From: Sphaerosporella brunnea
Lineage: Eukaryota; Ascomycota; Pezizomycetes; Pezizales; Pyronemataceae
Reading direction: 5' to 3'
Assembly: GCA_008704415.1 (NCBI GenBank)
Contig: VXIS01000227.1
Coordinates: forward strand, 1 to 64,000
DNA: 64,000 bases
Positions within the stretch are counted from its first letter, which is position 1; every line of letters begins with the position of its first letter. The translations under genes were made by a program, and so were the position numbers. Shown here in pieces: positions 13,349 to 23,570 of this stretch. A model generated the notes under the pieces. It was not told where the DNA came from, did not search any database, and saw only the letters and a program-made list of their open reading frames with translations.

Positions 13349-14957
13349 ATGTATCACCATCCTTCGGCGTCCTCATATGCCTACGGTAACGCCCACAACG
13401 ATCTGTACCAGGCATATTGGACACCTCAGGGCAACAGCCACCACCCCCGATCGGTCCCAACCCCACCAATTCCCAATCAACCGGTGAAAAAGTCCAGAGT
13501 GTCTCCAGAACCCTCCTACTACACCTCGGATTCCCGGCGGCAGGATAGACGATTCACTAGCCCGCCGATTGCATCGCCATCGAAGGAAGAGCCCCGCGGC
13601 CTGGCATATGCTGATGTCTGTGGCTACTACGGAGACGAAGAACCCATGAGTGCCACAACAAATGCCTCGGCCGACTATTACTGGGGAACGGGCCCAAAGC
13701 CGTCGAGGACTCACAGCAGACATTCGAACGAGGAATATCAGCATGACTCGGCCCAAACTGAGACGGCGCATTACTTGCATCGCCGGAGTCAGTCAATGTA
13801 CCCGGAGGGTACAGATGGCATGCATGGCGCTGGTGGCGCTTGGAATCCCCGCGCTGGTATCGACCTCGTGCCGGCCAGCGAAACAAGCACCAATGCCGCA
13901 CGACAAGCCATGAGTGAGCTTTTTCCTGAGCTGTCCGATGCAGCACCATACACCACCGCACCAGACCAACGCCATACCGGATACTACCCGTCATCTTACA
14001 TGTCACCATCGAGGCGGCCTGTAGATCCCTCTGGCGCGCGATCTCCGGCGCCGTTCCAGCATGATCGACCACGCCGGGATTGCTCAACAATTTCGCCAGG
14101 TTCCCTGTACCCACACCCAAGATCGCCCATGGCAAATACCGCCTACACCTACGGTAACCAGACCCTGGATGATAATTCCTATGATGATCTCTTGAGCGAC
14201 GACGACGACGAAACGGACTTCGACGAGGATGATGACGATGCCATTATGAGGCCCCGAGGTTCATCTCCGTACGGCGAAGCATCATCGCCAGAAGGCGACA
14301 GCCAAGACGGGCGGACGAAATACTCCTCGCCGGAAATCACCCCACCGGGCTCCGCATATTCACGAAGCCAGACAATGCGCGGCACTGCAAAGAAGTCGTC
14401 CACCAGCACAAGCCCACGACGTCCGCGGAAACCAATCCCTACTGCAGCTAGTGCAGTCAATGCAGCCAATGCAGCCGCAGCCCCAGACAAATATGACGAA
14501 ACCGACACAATGTTGGTCCAGTTGCGACAACAAGGTGTGTCTTACAAGACCATCAAGAGTAGATTGGGTCTCGATGAAGCAGAGTCGACACTGCGCGGCC
14601 GTTATAGAACATTGACGAAGCCCAAGAGCCAGCGGCTCCGAAAGCCCGTGTGGGAAACTGCTGATGTAAGCCCTGCTCGTCCTCCCCTCTCAAGAACTTC
14701 ACTGCTAACACAGTTGACAGATTGACCTTTTGTTGGATATCGTTGATCCGGAGCTTTCACACATCAAATGGAAGCAGGTCTCCGATACCATTGTTGCTCG
14801 TGGTGGCAGCTACAGATTCGGTTCCAGCACCTGCAAGAAGCAGTACCTTGCATTGGTCGCAGAAGGGCGCGCTACACCGTTGAATGAAGGTGTCACAACC
14901 AATAAGAGGAGGAAGCAGCACAGACCAGCTGGTTCCACCACGCGCGATTATGAGTGA
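13349..14957 (+). CDS. Myb/SANT-like (homeodomain-like) nuclear protein
   Basis: CDS join(13349..14665,14721..14957), 517 aa, with one 55-nt intron (GTAAGC...TTGACAG). The first ~390 residues are disordered and rich in Ser, Pro, Tyr and Arg, with an acidic Asp/Glu cluster around residues 285-302. The C-terminal ~130 residues carry the fold. YDETDTMLVQLRQQGVSYK and a following STLRGRYRTLTK match the fungal Myb-type module in which a helix-turn-helix unit is followed by a basic RxRKPxW linker. A second helical unit, encoded by exon 2, includes IKWKQVSDTI and GGSYRFG. The family is inferred to bind DNA in the nucleus, and no target is known. The start is the first ATG after upstream stops. It stands alone, with no partner gene nearby. 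Confidence 0.8.
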
Positions 14958-17900
14958 AGTGTAACTGTCATATGCAAGATGGAAAAAACCCGACAGGCGT
15001 GGGGAAGCAGAGATACTTCCGGGATCCACTCGATCAAGAACAGGTGGATGGTCTCTCCTTTCTCATTTTCCGATTTTTCTGCGTATGATGATGGCGTATT
15101 GTTGGCGAAGTGTGCTGCAGGGCGTTATTGGTGGGTTGTTTGCTCTTCCTTTTGGCACCGGCTTTCTCTTCTGGTGCCACATCTTCTTCTTTCTTTTCTT
15201 CGTGGTATTGTGTTCGCGTCCTGTGTTTCTTGGCTGGCCTTTTCCCGTTTTAGCAATTGCTTTGTCTGCATTGCTCGGTGTTCATCTGCACCGTCTAAAA
15301 ATAACCGACTTCTATTGAAGGTTGATATAGAAGATAGAGCGGAGGATCTCCGATTGTATAGGTTAGTTGTCTCCTTCATCAAATTCAAAGATGTTGCATA
15401 GATTCTTTGTTACAGCTTCAGGAGTCAAATAGATTGTGGTTGCTTCGCAATTGAGCGTGCTGGAAGTTCTCCATGGCTGGTCACTCGTTTGCTTTGAACG
15501 GTCGGGGGTTTCCCTTGCCACACCAGCCATACTTGAGACAACCTGTCAAGCTGCACGTGGCTCCACCAAGACTTTCCAAAATCCGATGGGGATTTAATTT
15601 TCCCGCAAGCAAAGGAAGGATGCGTTTTTTGCACTTTTTCTTTAGTCCAAACTCCAAGCATGCTGGTGCTGGTGCATGTGGATTTGTCGTGGACGTTGAC
15701 GTTGCTGCAGCAGTTGCAAGTTTGTCGAGGCGGCTCTGTTGTTCGAACGAAAGCTGCAACGTCCATTCCTTTGCCGTTCCCCATGGTAACGATCCTCAAA
15801 TGACGGCCAAGTCGATGGTATGTCCTTCGCTAAAACGACGGATTCCTTTTTCAGTTGTATCGTCACTTCAAATTTAATTGTAGCAGTGAATTTTTGGAAA
15901 AAAAAAATCCCTTTTTCAAGTTTCGCAAAGGTAAGTATTTTATTTTCCGCCAAACAACCCTCTCCGACAAGTGGCGTTGACAAATTGCAGCTTGCGATTT
16001 TGGGCGCGAGCGCCATGTAACGTTGCAGTGGTTGGCCAACAAGTATCGTGGCTATTGGCGACAGGTATGCATCTATCGGATAGCCGAATTTTGGTCGCGC
16101 TTCTTGCTCAAAGAAGGCTGTTCGTTCCGACGGTAGTCGTAGGTGGAACCTGGGGATACCATGGCTTTTTTTTTCGAGTCTCGATTTCCACGACATATCA
16201 TCGGGTTGTTCTTCAACCGCTGTTCCTTGTGGGAAGGTCAAAGATCTGGCAACCACCCCGTTCGACAGACGGACAACAACCCAACGGCAGTAGTACATAC
16301 GTGTCTCTTTTCCGAACTTTTCTAACCATGGGGTGCCAACCAAGATGTTGTAGGAGGTCGGCAAAGGAAGTTAATTTTGAACAGTTATGAAGGCCGAGGC
16401 TGGTGACGAAAACATGCTGCAAGCTGCAAGCTGCTGCTCCATGCAGTCGAGAACTCAAGAATCGCGATTCGGAGAGAGCCGATTTAAAAGTATTGTCGGT
16501 TCCAATGTTTCGGGTCTGTTAACGTGGCCGATTGAATTCAATTCCCATCTGGAGACACAGCTTTCTGGAGTCTGAAGTGCTGATTCGGTAATGCAGGACG
16601 TTGAAACAAACGCAACACGTGCGTCTCGCCAAGACAACTATGCACATGTGGTGACGATCAGTGATAGTATGCGTTGCATTGCACTTGTGTCTGGTCTGCT
16701 AGATATCGTCAGTTATATACGATACAGAAGAAGGGAAGATTCGGGCTCCCATCGAAGATGTGGAAGAGGTGAAGATGTGGAAGAGGTGAAGATGTGGAAG
16801 AGGTGAAGATGGATGTTTGCTCTGTGCGAGTGAGAGCATGTGTAGGTTCCTGCAATTGCAAGCCCAGACAAACCTGAACAAATTGGGCACGCACAGACAC
16901 TTGAAGCTTACTTTAGATATTTCGGCTGTCTTCCTCGCTGCTAGACGGCCTGGTAGATGCCGTGGACTCCTATCCCAGCTAAGTATTACCCCATCCGAGC
17001 TCAAAGCAACCACCAAAGCTTCCCCAACCCAGCCGTCGAGCACTCTCAACCAAATAGAGAGAGTTTGGGTTGCTTGCGAGCGGGTTTTGTAGCCGGGCCA
17101 TTGATAGCGAAAGTCTCCGAGAGTTCGAGCGGGGAAAGGATACGTTGCAACGCTGGACGAAGGATGCCAAGGGCTCCGAAAATTTGAGCAGCGGGGCCGA
17201 CATGCGAAGCCCAGTGGCAGAGACGTTGAGAGGACCTTTGAAGGTCGGATGTAGGAGGTTGAAAGGACGGGTGATAAGGGGCAGGATCCCTGGACCGTCC
17301 CGAGGTCATGTACTTGCTCTCCCCGAACGGCAGGCAGGTACCACCTTGTATGTGACACCCTGCAGTGGTACCGGCCGTCGAGAAAGAAAGAGCAGTTTTC
17401 CAGACCGAAGAGGCAAGATGGCGGTTTGAGTACTTTTTTCACAATGGTTCCAATGCTTATGCCGTGAGCCGGCCCCTTCGTTGTATCCAACGGCAATACA
17501 CTAATCGGTCATATTCGCCACGGCTATTTGAGCATGACAGCTGAAAAGAGAGCTGCCACCGAGATTTTGCAAAAACGTACAAACATGCCATTGTCCATCG
17601 AAAAATCTCACTCAGCTGGACGAAAGGGTATAAACATAGCAATTCACTCTTTATTTTCCAAGGATCCTCGCTATCACCGGGCTCTTCTCAATCCATATCT
17701 CCCTCTGACAGGATGTGTCTTCGAGTATGTATTTCTCCGCGGCATCGAAAGCTACGAACCCTGACATATTCAGGTAAACTGGGCTCAGGTGCCTTTTCTG
17801 CAGTATATACCTCCCTTTTATCATTGGATTTTAAGCAATCGTCTGCATTAATTATGGGGAGAATTTATTAGCTGAGTATGATTGTATGTATTGACGCCAT

Positions 17901-18810
17901 AACTGTCTTCGATGTAGCATAAACATACCGCACCCCCGCTGAGGTCAAGGAAGCTAAGAGCGTGTCTTTGTCAAACAATAATCGGCAGCTTCGAGCACAT
18001 CAGTGGGGGGCTTTGAAACAGCTTTAGCAGACTTTCAAGCCATCTGGGAATGCTCTGCAGCTTGGACTGATGACTCTAAAAACCCCAGCACCAAAATCTC
18101 AATCCGTGATGCCGCACTCTGAAAACAGCACTCTCCAGTGCTCAGATTTTGTTCTTTCAGCTTTGATAAGAATCATCACAAAGAGCTCTACTGTCGGGTG
18201 TAAATCCATCCCCCTGTTTGGCGAGATATGAAATGCATGATCAGCGGCCGCGGTGAATTGTCCAATTTTGGTGCAGTTGGATAAATAAAGTGCCGCAACT
18301 CTTGAGAACTGCGGGTCAGGTTAACATTTTGCTGCAGCGAGTGATAGGCTCTGACGTTCACAGCCAAACAGTCGTAATCCCCGTGATTTATCAGTCCCGA
18401 AATATCAATCGTGGCCAGGCACTTGTCCTCAATAATCCAACAAAAAGGGACCCTCCTTCTATATACAGGTTGGTTGTTTAAATCCACCCAGAGAGTTCAA
18501 AGATATTTCCTGCTGGTGGCGTGTCTCACTCTTTTGGAGTTCGCGTCAGCGGGTTTTGGTGTGAATTCAATTTTATCCATGATTTGGTGGCCGCGAATCG
18601 ATTTGTGCAAATAAGGTTCCGAGTGCTCGTTTATGCGTTTTGTGTGCGGCTCCTAGGGTTGTAATGTGACTTGCAATTAGCTCCCACTGCACACACTCCC
18701 GATCGCAGCCGTCAAGCCTAGCGATTTTGCAAGCAAGAACGAACGACGAAACGACGAAGTAACGACCGACGACCGAATCCCCGACAACCCACCTTCGATA
18801 AACCGTCGCA
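14958..18810. other. 3.9-kb intergenic region, no supported gene
   Basis: Two long minus-strand frames (15642-16364 and 16699-17496, 240 and 265 codons) have no recognisable domain, no matching exons and overlapping open frames on the other strand, so I do not call them. A 99-codon minus-strand frame at 18188-18487 has protein-like composition but no recognised family. A 17-bp minisatellite lies at 16754-16812. The last few hundred bases should be the rpl29 promoter. Confidence 0.45.
16754..16812. repeat. 17-bp minisatellite, about 3.5 copies
   Basis: The unit GAAGATGTGGAAGAGGT is repeated three times without change and followed by a partial fourth copy. It is purine-rich on the plus strand and intergenic. 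Confidence 0.9.
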
Positions 18811-19217
18811 ATGGCCAAATCCAAGAACTCGTCCCAGCACAACCAGGCTAAGAAGGGTATGATTATGCCTGTCTACGGTCGGCAGCGAAGAGTAGGAGAC
18901 TGATGGGGAGATTTCTTCGCGAAATACAGCCCACAGGAACGGTATCAAGAAGCCCAAGACCTTCCGCTACCCCAGCCTGAAGGGAACCGACCCCAAGTTC
19001 CGCCGCAACCACAGGTGCGTTTGGGCTGTCGGATAAGCTTTCGTCGGAGCGTTTGACTGACATCTGGCGATAGACACGCTCTCCACGGAACCATGAAGGC
19101 TCTTGTACGTTAACCCACGCGCGATCACGATTACGACGACAAATTCCTTCTCCTCACGAAACGGAAGCTGACGATTCCTTACAGAAGGAGATCAAGGAGG
19201 GAAAGCGTGAGGCTTAA
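18811..19217 (+). CDS. rpl29: 60S ribosomal protein L29 (eL29)
   Basis: Small basic protein of the large cytosolic ribosomal subunit. CDS join(18811..18856,18930..19014,19075..19105,19185..19217), 64 aa, near the usual fungal length of about 60-65. It begins [15 protein letters not shown] and continues [19 protein letters not shown], the signature of eL29. Exon 2 ends RRNHR, exon 3 adds [10 protein letters not shown] and exon 4 adds [10 protein letters not shown]. Introns of 73, 60 and 79 nt all have GT-AG ends and restore frame exactly, one breaking codon 16. Four exons for 64 codons is typical of filamentous-fungal ribosomal protein genes. Its 3' flank from 24 nt after the stop is part of an inverted duplication listed separately. 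Confidence 0.97.
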
Positions 19218-19240
19218 GCGCTTAATCGCGTTTGAGTAGC

Positions 19241-19416
19241 GATCGGGCTTTCATCTTTGCACACATAGATACCGAGCTTATACGGTTTTCTACATTTCGA
19301 AATAAAGCCAAAGTATGAGCAAAACGAAACCCTTTCAAGTAAAATCGGCGAGGTGGTGAGTGAGAGCCAGTGAGGATGGGCTTATTCTTGCGTTTGGGGA
19401 ACCTCATGGCATCCAC
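19241..19416 (+). repeat. left arm of diverged inverted duplication (rpl29 3' flank)
   Basis: Reading the plus strand here and the minus strand of 20649-20804 gives clearly homologous sequence. Shared blocks in order include CGGGCTTTCAT, TTTGCA.ACATAGATA, ACGGTTTTCT, ACATTTCG.AATAAA and CTCATGGCATCCA, with small indels between. The best block, about 37 nt at the inner end, has roughly five differences by eye. The arm starts just after the rpl29 stop codon and so covers its 3' UTR. Confidence 0.7.
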
Positions 19417-20648
19417 CCCCGGGCTCTTTCGAGCAACGTCACACGATCTCCCTTTTCGACGGCGCGGAATGCTTCTTCCTCGAAACAAAAAAATGCGAAT
19501 TACCGCTGTGACGGATCCTACCAGCAACTTTCGGCGGATCCCCTGCCCGACCGATTGATCGATCCGATCTTGAGACTATGAGAGACAGAAAAGGCATTTG
19601 TGTGTACAGCACCGATGATATCTTACCATCGCGAGCTGAAGGAATTATTTCTTCGTGCCAAAATCAACGACTCTGACCCTACGAGCGCCACCTCTTGATA
19701 GTTGGAGATTGGCGCACCGAAGGTCGGATACATTTTTGAGTTGGGAGTCCCGTTTTATACAGCAGTCACCGTGGACTGCATAGCATATCGCATCGCCTTT
19801 GGCGGTGAGGATGCGTCTTCCATAGAGAATTGAATACATTTAAACCAACCAAAGCTCCTGAAGTTTGACAGCTTTAATCAGGTGAACCGTGAACATTTTA
19901 GTCTAACCGAATTAATCTCGTTGAAGCTGTTCTATCTGATGAACCACGACCTGATTACAAGCAAACCACAACTCCCCAGAGGCCTGCAATCTTACGCTAT
20001 CATATTGTACTAATAATCACCGCGGCCGCTCTCTTTCCTCCCGACGGAGACGAACCGCAGAAGCCAAAGATGCAGATGGCTGCAGCACGAACGCTAGATG
20101 ATTGTTTTCTGAAGTACATATAAGCATGTATAAAACGCTTGGATCCACCAAAGACAGAGCAACATGAACGCACCCTATTCTCTTGGGGACCAGCAGATCG
20201 TACATGAAGCTCAGCCAATACCGCAGCAAGCAAGCAAGGCCCCCCCCTTGACTCGGGTTGATTCCGCTTGGGACCTGGCTAGTACTAGTGCCATCTGCTT
20301 CTGGGAGGAGGAGGAGGAGGAGGAGGGAGCTTGAGCCATTTGCCTCTGTGCTTGCAGAGGTATATAGCTCGTCACCGCTTGCACTCAATCTTTCCCTCTG
20401 AACGGGCAGTCTCCATTTCGGATTTGGTCCACGACAAGGAGAGGAACTGCCTCGGCGCTGAAAAAACGGACAAGCTTTCGTACATCCATGCCAACATGTG
20501 TGTTATTGAGCGGCCACAGACCTTACCAAAGATGACCCCTTCAAACCGATGGAACTTGAAAGATAATGAGGAGGAACCGACCGGCATGGGCTATTATTAA
20601 CGATCAAGCTTGAGCCGGAGGCCTGGGGGTACTGGCGCCGGACCAGCG

Positions 20649-20804
20649 CTGGATGCCATGAGGTTTCCCCAAAGCAAAAATAAGCCCAGCCTCTCACTCT
20701 ATATCTCGCCTGTTTTACTTAGTTTCGCTATTAATTTGGGTTTATTCCGAAATGTACCGGGAGAAAACCGTAGTTATCTATGTTTGCAAATATGAAAGCC
20801 CGAC
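20649..20804 (-). repeat. right arm of diverged inverted duplication
   Basis: This is the reverse-oriented copy of 19241-19416. The arms are separated by about 1.2 kb with no recognisable coding sequence. No copy of the rpl29 coding exons lies beyond the outer end of this arm, so only the flank was duplicated or only the flank survives. Confidence 0.7.
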
Positions 20805-21540
20805 CACTATCTCGCGCCGAGTGCCAACTGTGCTCGTACTGCAAGATTCACAAGCACACAGCACAGGCATAAGGCGTAAGGCGTAAGGCCAGCTGCATGC
20901 AATGCGCCCACAAAAAAACATACATAGATCCAATTCAGTCCATTGTTGTACTCATAACATCTCAAAAAGCACGAAAGAAAAAAAAAACTCCCGAAAGAAA
21001 AAAAAACAAAAAAAGAGCAAAGTTCAACCTTTGAACGTTACTAGCAGCAAGGCAAAAATGAAGAACAAAAAGCAGGGTGGATACGCCGCAAATAAAAAAC
21101 TCAAATTTAACGACAACAGCAATAGGAAAAGGAGTCAATGGAGGACGAATTAAACGGCTATCAGAAGGGTCAGCAGCCACGAACGTTGCAAGTTCCCACA
21201 AAAGTGTCCCAATGAGACAGGGGAACAAACACTGAGTAGCAGCAACCTTTTCTGCCGCATAGTAGAAAACGCCGGTCAACCCCAAATAGCACATATGCAA
21301 AGAACAAAAAAAATAGTAACCTCTCTCAACGAAATCGAACAGTTCGACAAGAATGGCAACAAAAAGCAGAAAAGAAACCCGGAACAAGAGAAATGCCACA
21401 ACCAGGTTAAACCTCCTTTTACGGCCCATCAATTTCTTGCAGGTTTAGAACCACAAGAACCGGAAGGAATGACAGGAAAAGGAAAACCAAGTCGTAGTAG
21501 TGTCTCATCAAATCAAGACGCGCATAGTGTAACCCCTCGA

Positions 21541-23570
21541 TCATGGATTGCGACGTCGCCGGCCACGGTTTCCACCCTCCGGACGTTGGGACAGGACCTC
21601 CCGAAGCTGGGGATCATCCTTGTCTTTATCCACGTGGTGGACTCTCACGTGCCTATCGTCGGTTAGTAGGGTCGCCCATCCACTAACTTGGGCCTGGGCT
21701 TGTAGCTCACCTCTGCAAGTTGTCTGGCCTGGGATATTTATGCTCTTTATCTGGACAGAAGGGACAGATATATCCAGGCGAGGCATGGACAAGGCCATGA
21801 CGAATCATCTCGTTTTTCCGTTTGAATCCCTTTCCTCCCTCTGCACGAGCACACCCCTTGACTGGGCAATAGTGCGGTCTGGCAGACGAATGGACGTTGG
21901 CATGCGAGCTGCGGTACTAATTAAATATCACCATCAAACCCAAAATCGGAACGAAAGACTTACTTCAAGAGGTACTGTGTCTGGAATGGGGGTGCCGTAC
22001 ACCCTTCGTGATCGCACTTGAAACCTCCGGTGGCTAAAGCCGCTGCATGGTTCCTGTTTCTGAGCGCAGGCGCAGGCGGTGGTGGGGGTGCAGGTGCAAC
22101 TGGTAATTCGTCGGCCGACGGACTCCCCGCCAAGGTTTCGGCCGTGGGAGGTCCTCGAGGAGTCGACGCGTGATCTGAGTTGTACTGGAACTCAGACGAC
22201 GCTGACAGCCTTCTTCCTTCGGGGCCAGAGTGCTGATATACCCCGCTCCGAGCAAAGAGGTTCGCGCTGTCCGGAGTCGCTGGCTGCGCATACGAAGACT
22301 GCGGACTGGCGGAATTATCCTTGTTGATCGGTGGGTAGTGCGTGTGCGTGTGCGTGTGCGTGTGCGTGTGCGTGTGCTCGTGATAAAATCTGGCGGGAGT
22401 GTGTTCGTTTGGAATGAGAAACGGCTGGCGCTGCTGCGCGGTGAGGTGCTGCAGCGCTGGTCGCGGAGTGCCTTCAGAGCTGGACGGCGTAGGTAGGTGT
22501 GATGGTGATTGAGCTGCAGTTGGAAGTTTGTTAGATGATGAAATATGGTGGTTGGCCTGAACTTGTGGGTAGGCCATGCGGGAACCGTTCCAACCTTGCT
22601 GCGATGAATCGCCCTTGGTAGCAAGTTCCGCCAGGACCTCGATTGAGTTAATCGGCTGCAGGGTGTCGATTGAGTTAATCGAGTTAATCGACGGTAGAGT
22701 GATATGCTTGTCATCTCGACTAGTCGGCGAGGAATTCTGTCCAATCATTGACGGTAAGCTGTTGAAGTTCGGCGATTCCGGAGACGATGGATGATGACCC
22801 CATGCAGCACTGTTTACACCCGCATTTTGAGTAGAAAGAAATATGGCCCCACCGGCGAGACGCATAAGGCGCGTGGCAGCCCCGTCCGCACTGGTGAGTT
22901 CGCCTGTGGACTCATCCTGCTTTACAAGTTCCGGATCCACAGGGAGAGCCAACATCTCAACCTGACGGGATTCCACTTGATCACTAACCTTGTCTCCCCC
23001 AGCGCTTGTGCTTGCAGCACCCCCATTTGCATCCAATTCGATGGGCTCCGTCGTTGGAGCTTGTTCAGTCTGAGCAGCGCTCTCGCTGTTGGCCGCGGCA
23101 TCTCCTCCCTGTTTGTCATCATCACTGGTCTCTTGCACCCTTGCTTCTTCCTGTTCCGGTTCTCTCATATCGATATCAGGCCTTTCCTTGTCCTCACCCG
23201 GGTTATGCAATACCTCCGTGTCGGCTCCGCCGCTCCCGTCCTCCATCTCTTCGTCTTGATCTTCACAATCGCTGTCCTCGCCGAAGAGAGTCTGTTGCCC
23301 TGCTTTGAAGGCGACGTGGTGTTGGTCAGGAGCCAGAAAACTTATAAGAACGGCGTCTCCTCGTGAAGGAAGCACTTTGACTTTTTTCTGGTTCTTTGTT
23401 GGGGGAATGGTGACTGAGGAGTCTGAAGAGGGCGATCGTCCTCTGCTTCTGTCTGCTGGAGCTGCTTGGCAAAATGCTGCGAAGTCGGGATCTTCGTCGT
23501 GATTCGGAGTGGTATTCACGGCTGGAAAACTTGTACGAAATACCGTTTTGCGGAAGCGAAAGACACCCAC
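21541..23570 (-). CDS. C2H2 zinc-finger transcription factor
   Basis: CDS complement(join(21541..21652,21711..21908,21964..23570)), 638 aa if the start is right. The first ~510 residues are disordered and rich in Ser, Pro, Gln and acidic stretches, with a His-Thr repeat encoded by a CA-type microsatellite (about 22341-22382). The C-terminus holds three zinc-finger-like units: FKCDHEGC..PPFQTQYLLNSHANVHS, HYCPVKGCAR..KRKNEMIRHGLVH, and YICPFCPDKEHKYPRPDNLQ followed by RHVRVHH. It ends in a basic RGRRRR tail. Introns are 55 and 58 nt. At the first, an AG is used 9 nt downstream of another AG, because only that choice gives the continuous finger. It is probably a sequence-specific nuclear regulator with unknown targets. 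A TTTTCCAG just inside the first codons means an upstream exon may exist, so the N-terminus is uncertain. Confidence 0.88.

Larger units (their letters stand above)
19218..21540. other. intergenic region holding an inverted duplication
   Basis: No gene is recognised. The main structure is the pair of inverted arms at 19241-19416 and 20649-20804. Other features are (GGA)n near 20308, GTAAGGC repeats near 20870, and A-rich tracts around 20980-21010. 21160-21540 should include the 3' UTR of the C2H2 gene on the minus strand. Confidence 0.5.

Noticed and set aside
15642..16364. 240-codon minus-strand frame with YNILVGTPWL, similar to the end of a retropepsin domain
   Set aside because: The catalytic Asp-Ser/Thr-Gly part is absent, the following sequence is not retroelement-like, and no LTR or reverse transcriptase is nearby.
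16699..17496. 265-codon minus-strand frame
   Set aside because: Long but without any recognisable domain. The opposite strand is also widely open, and the 17-bp minisatellite lies inside it.
19360..20795. Similar short peptides (DAMRFP..KNKP...LFRNV) encoded by both arms of the inverted duplication
   Set aside because: Frame is not kept between the arms because of indels, so this is nucleotide homology and not a conserved protein.
22034..22744. 236-codon Arg/Thr-rich minus-strand frame
   Set aside because: Shadow of the C2H2 gene in another frame of the same strand.
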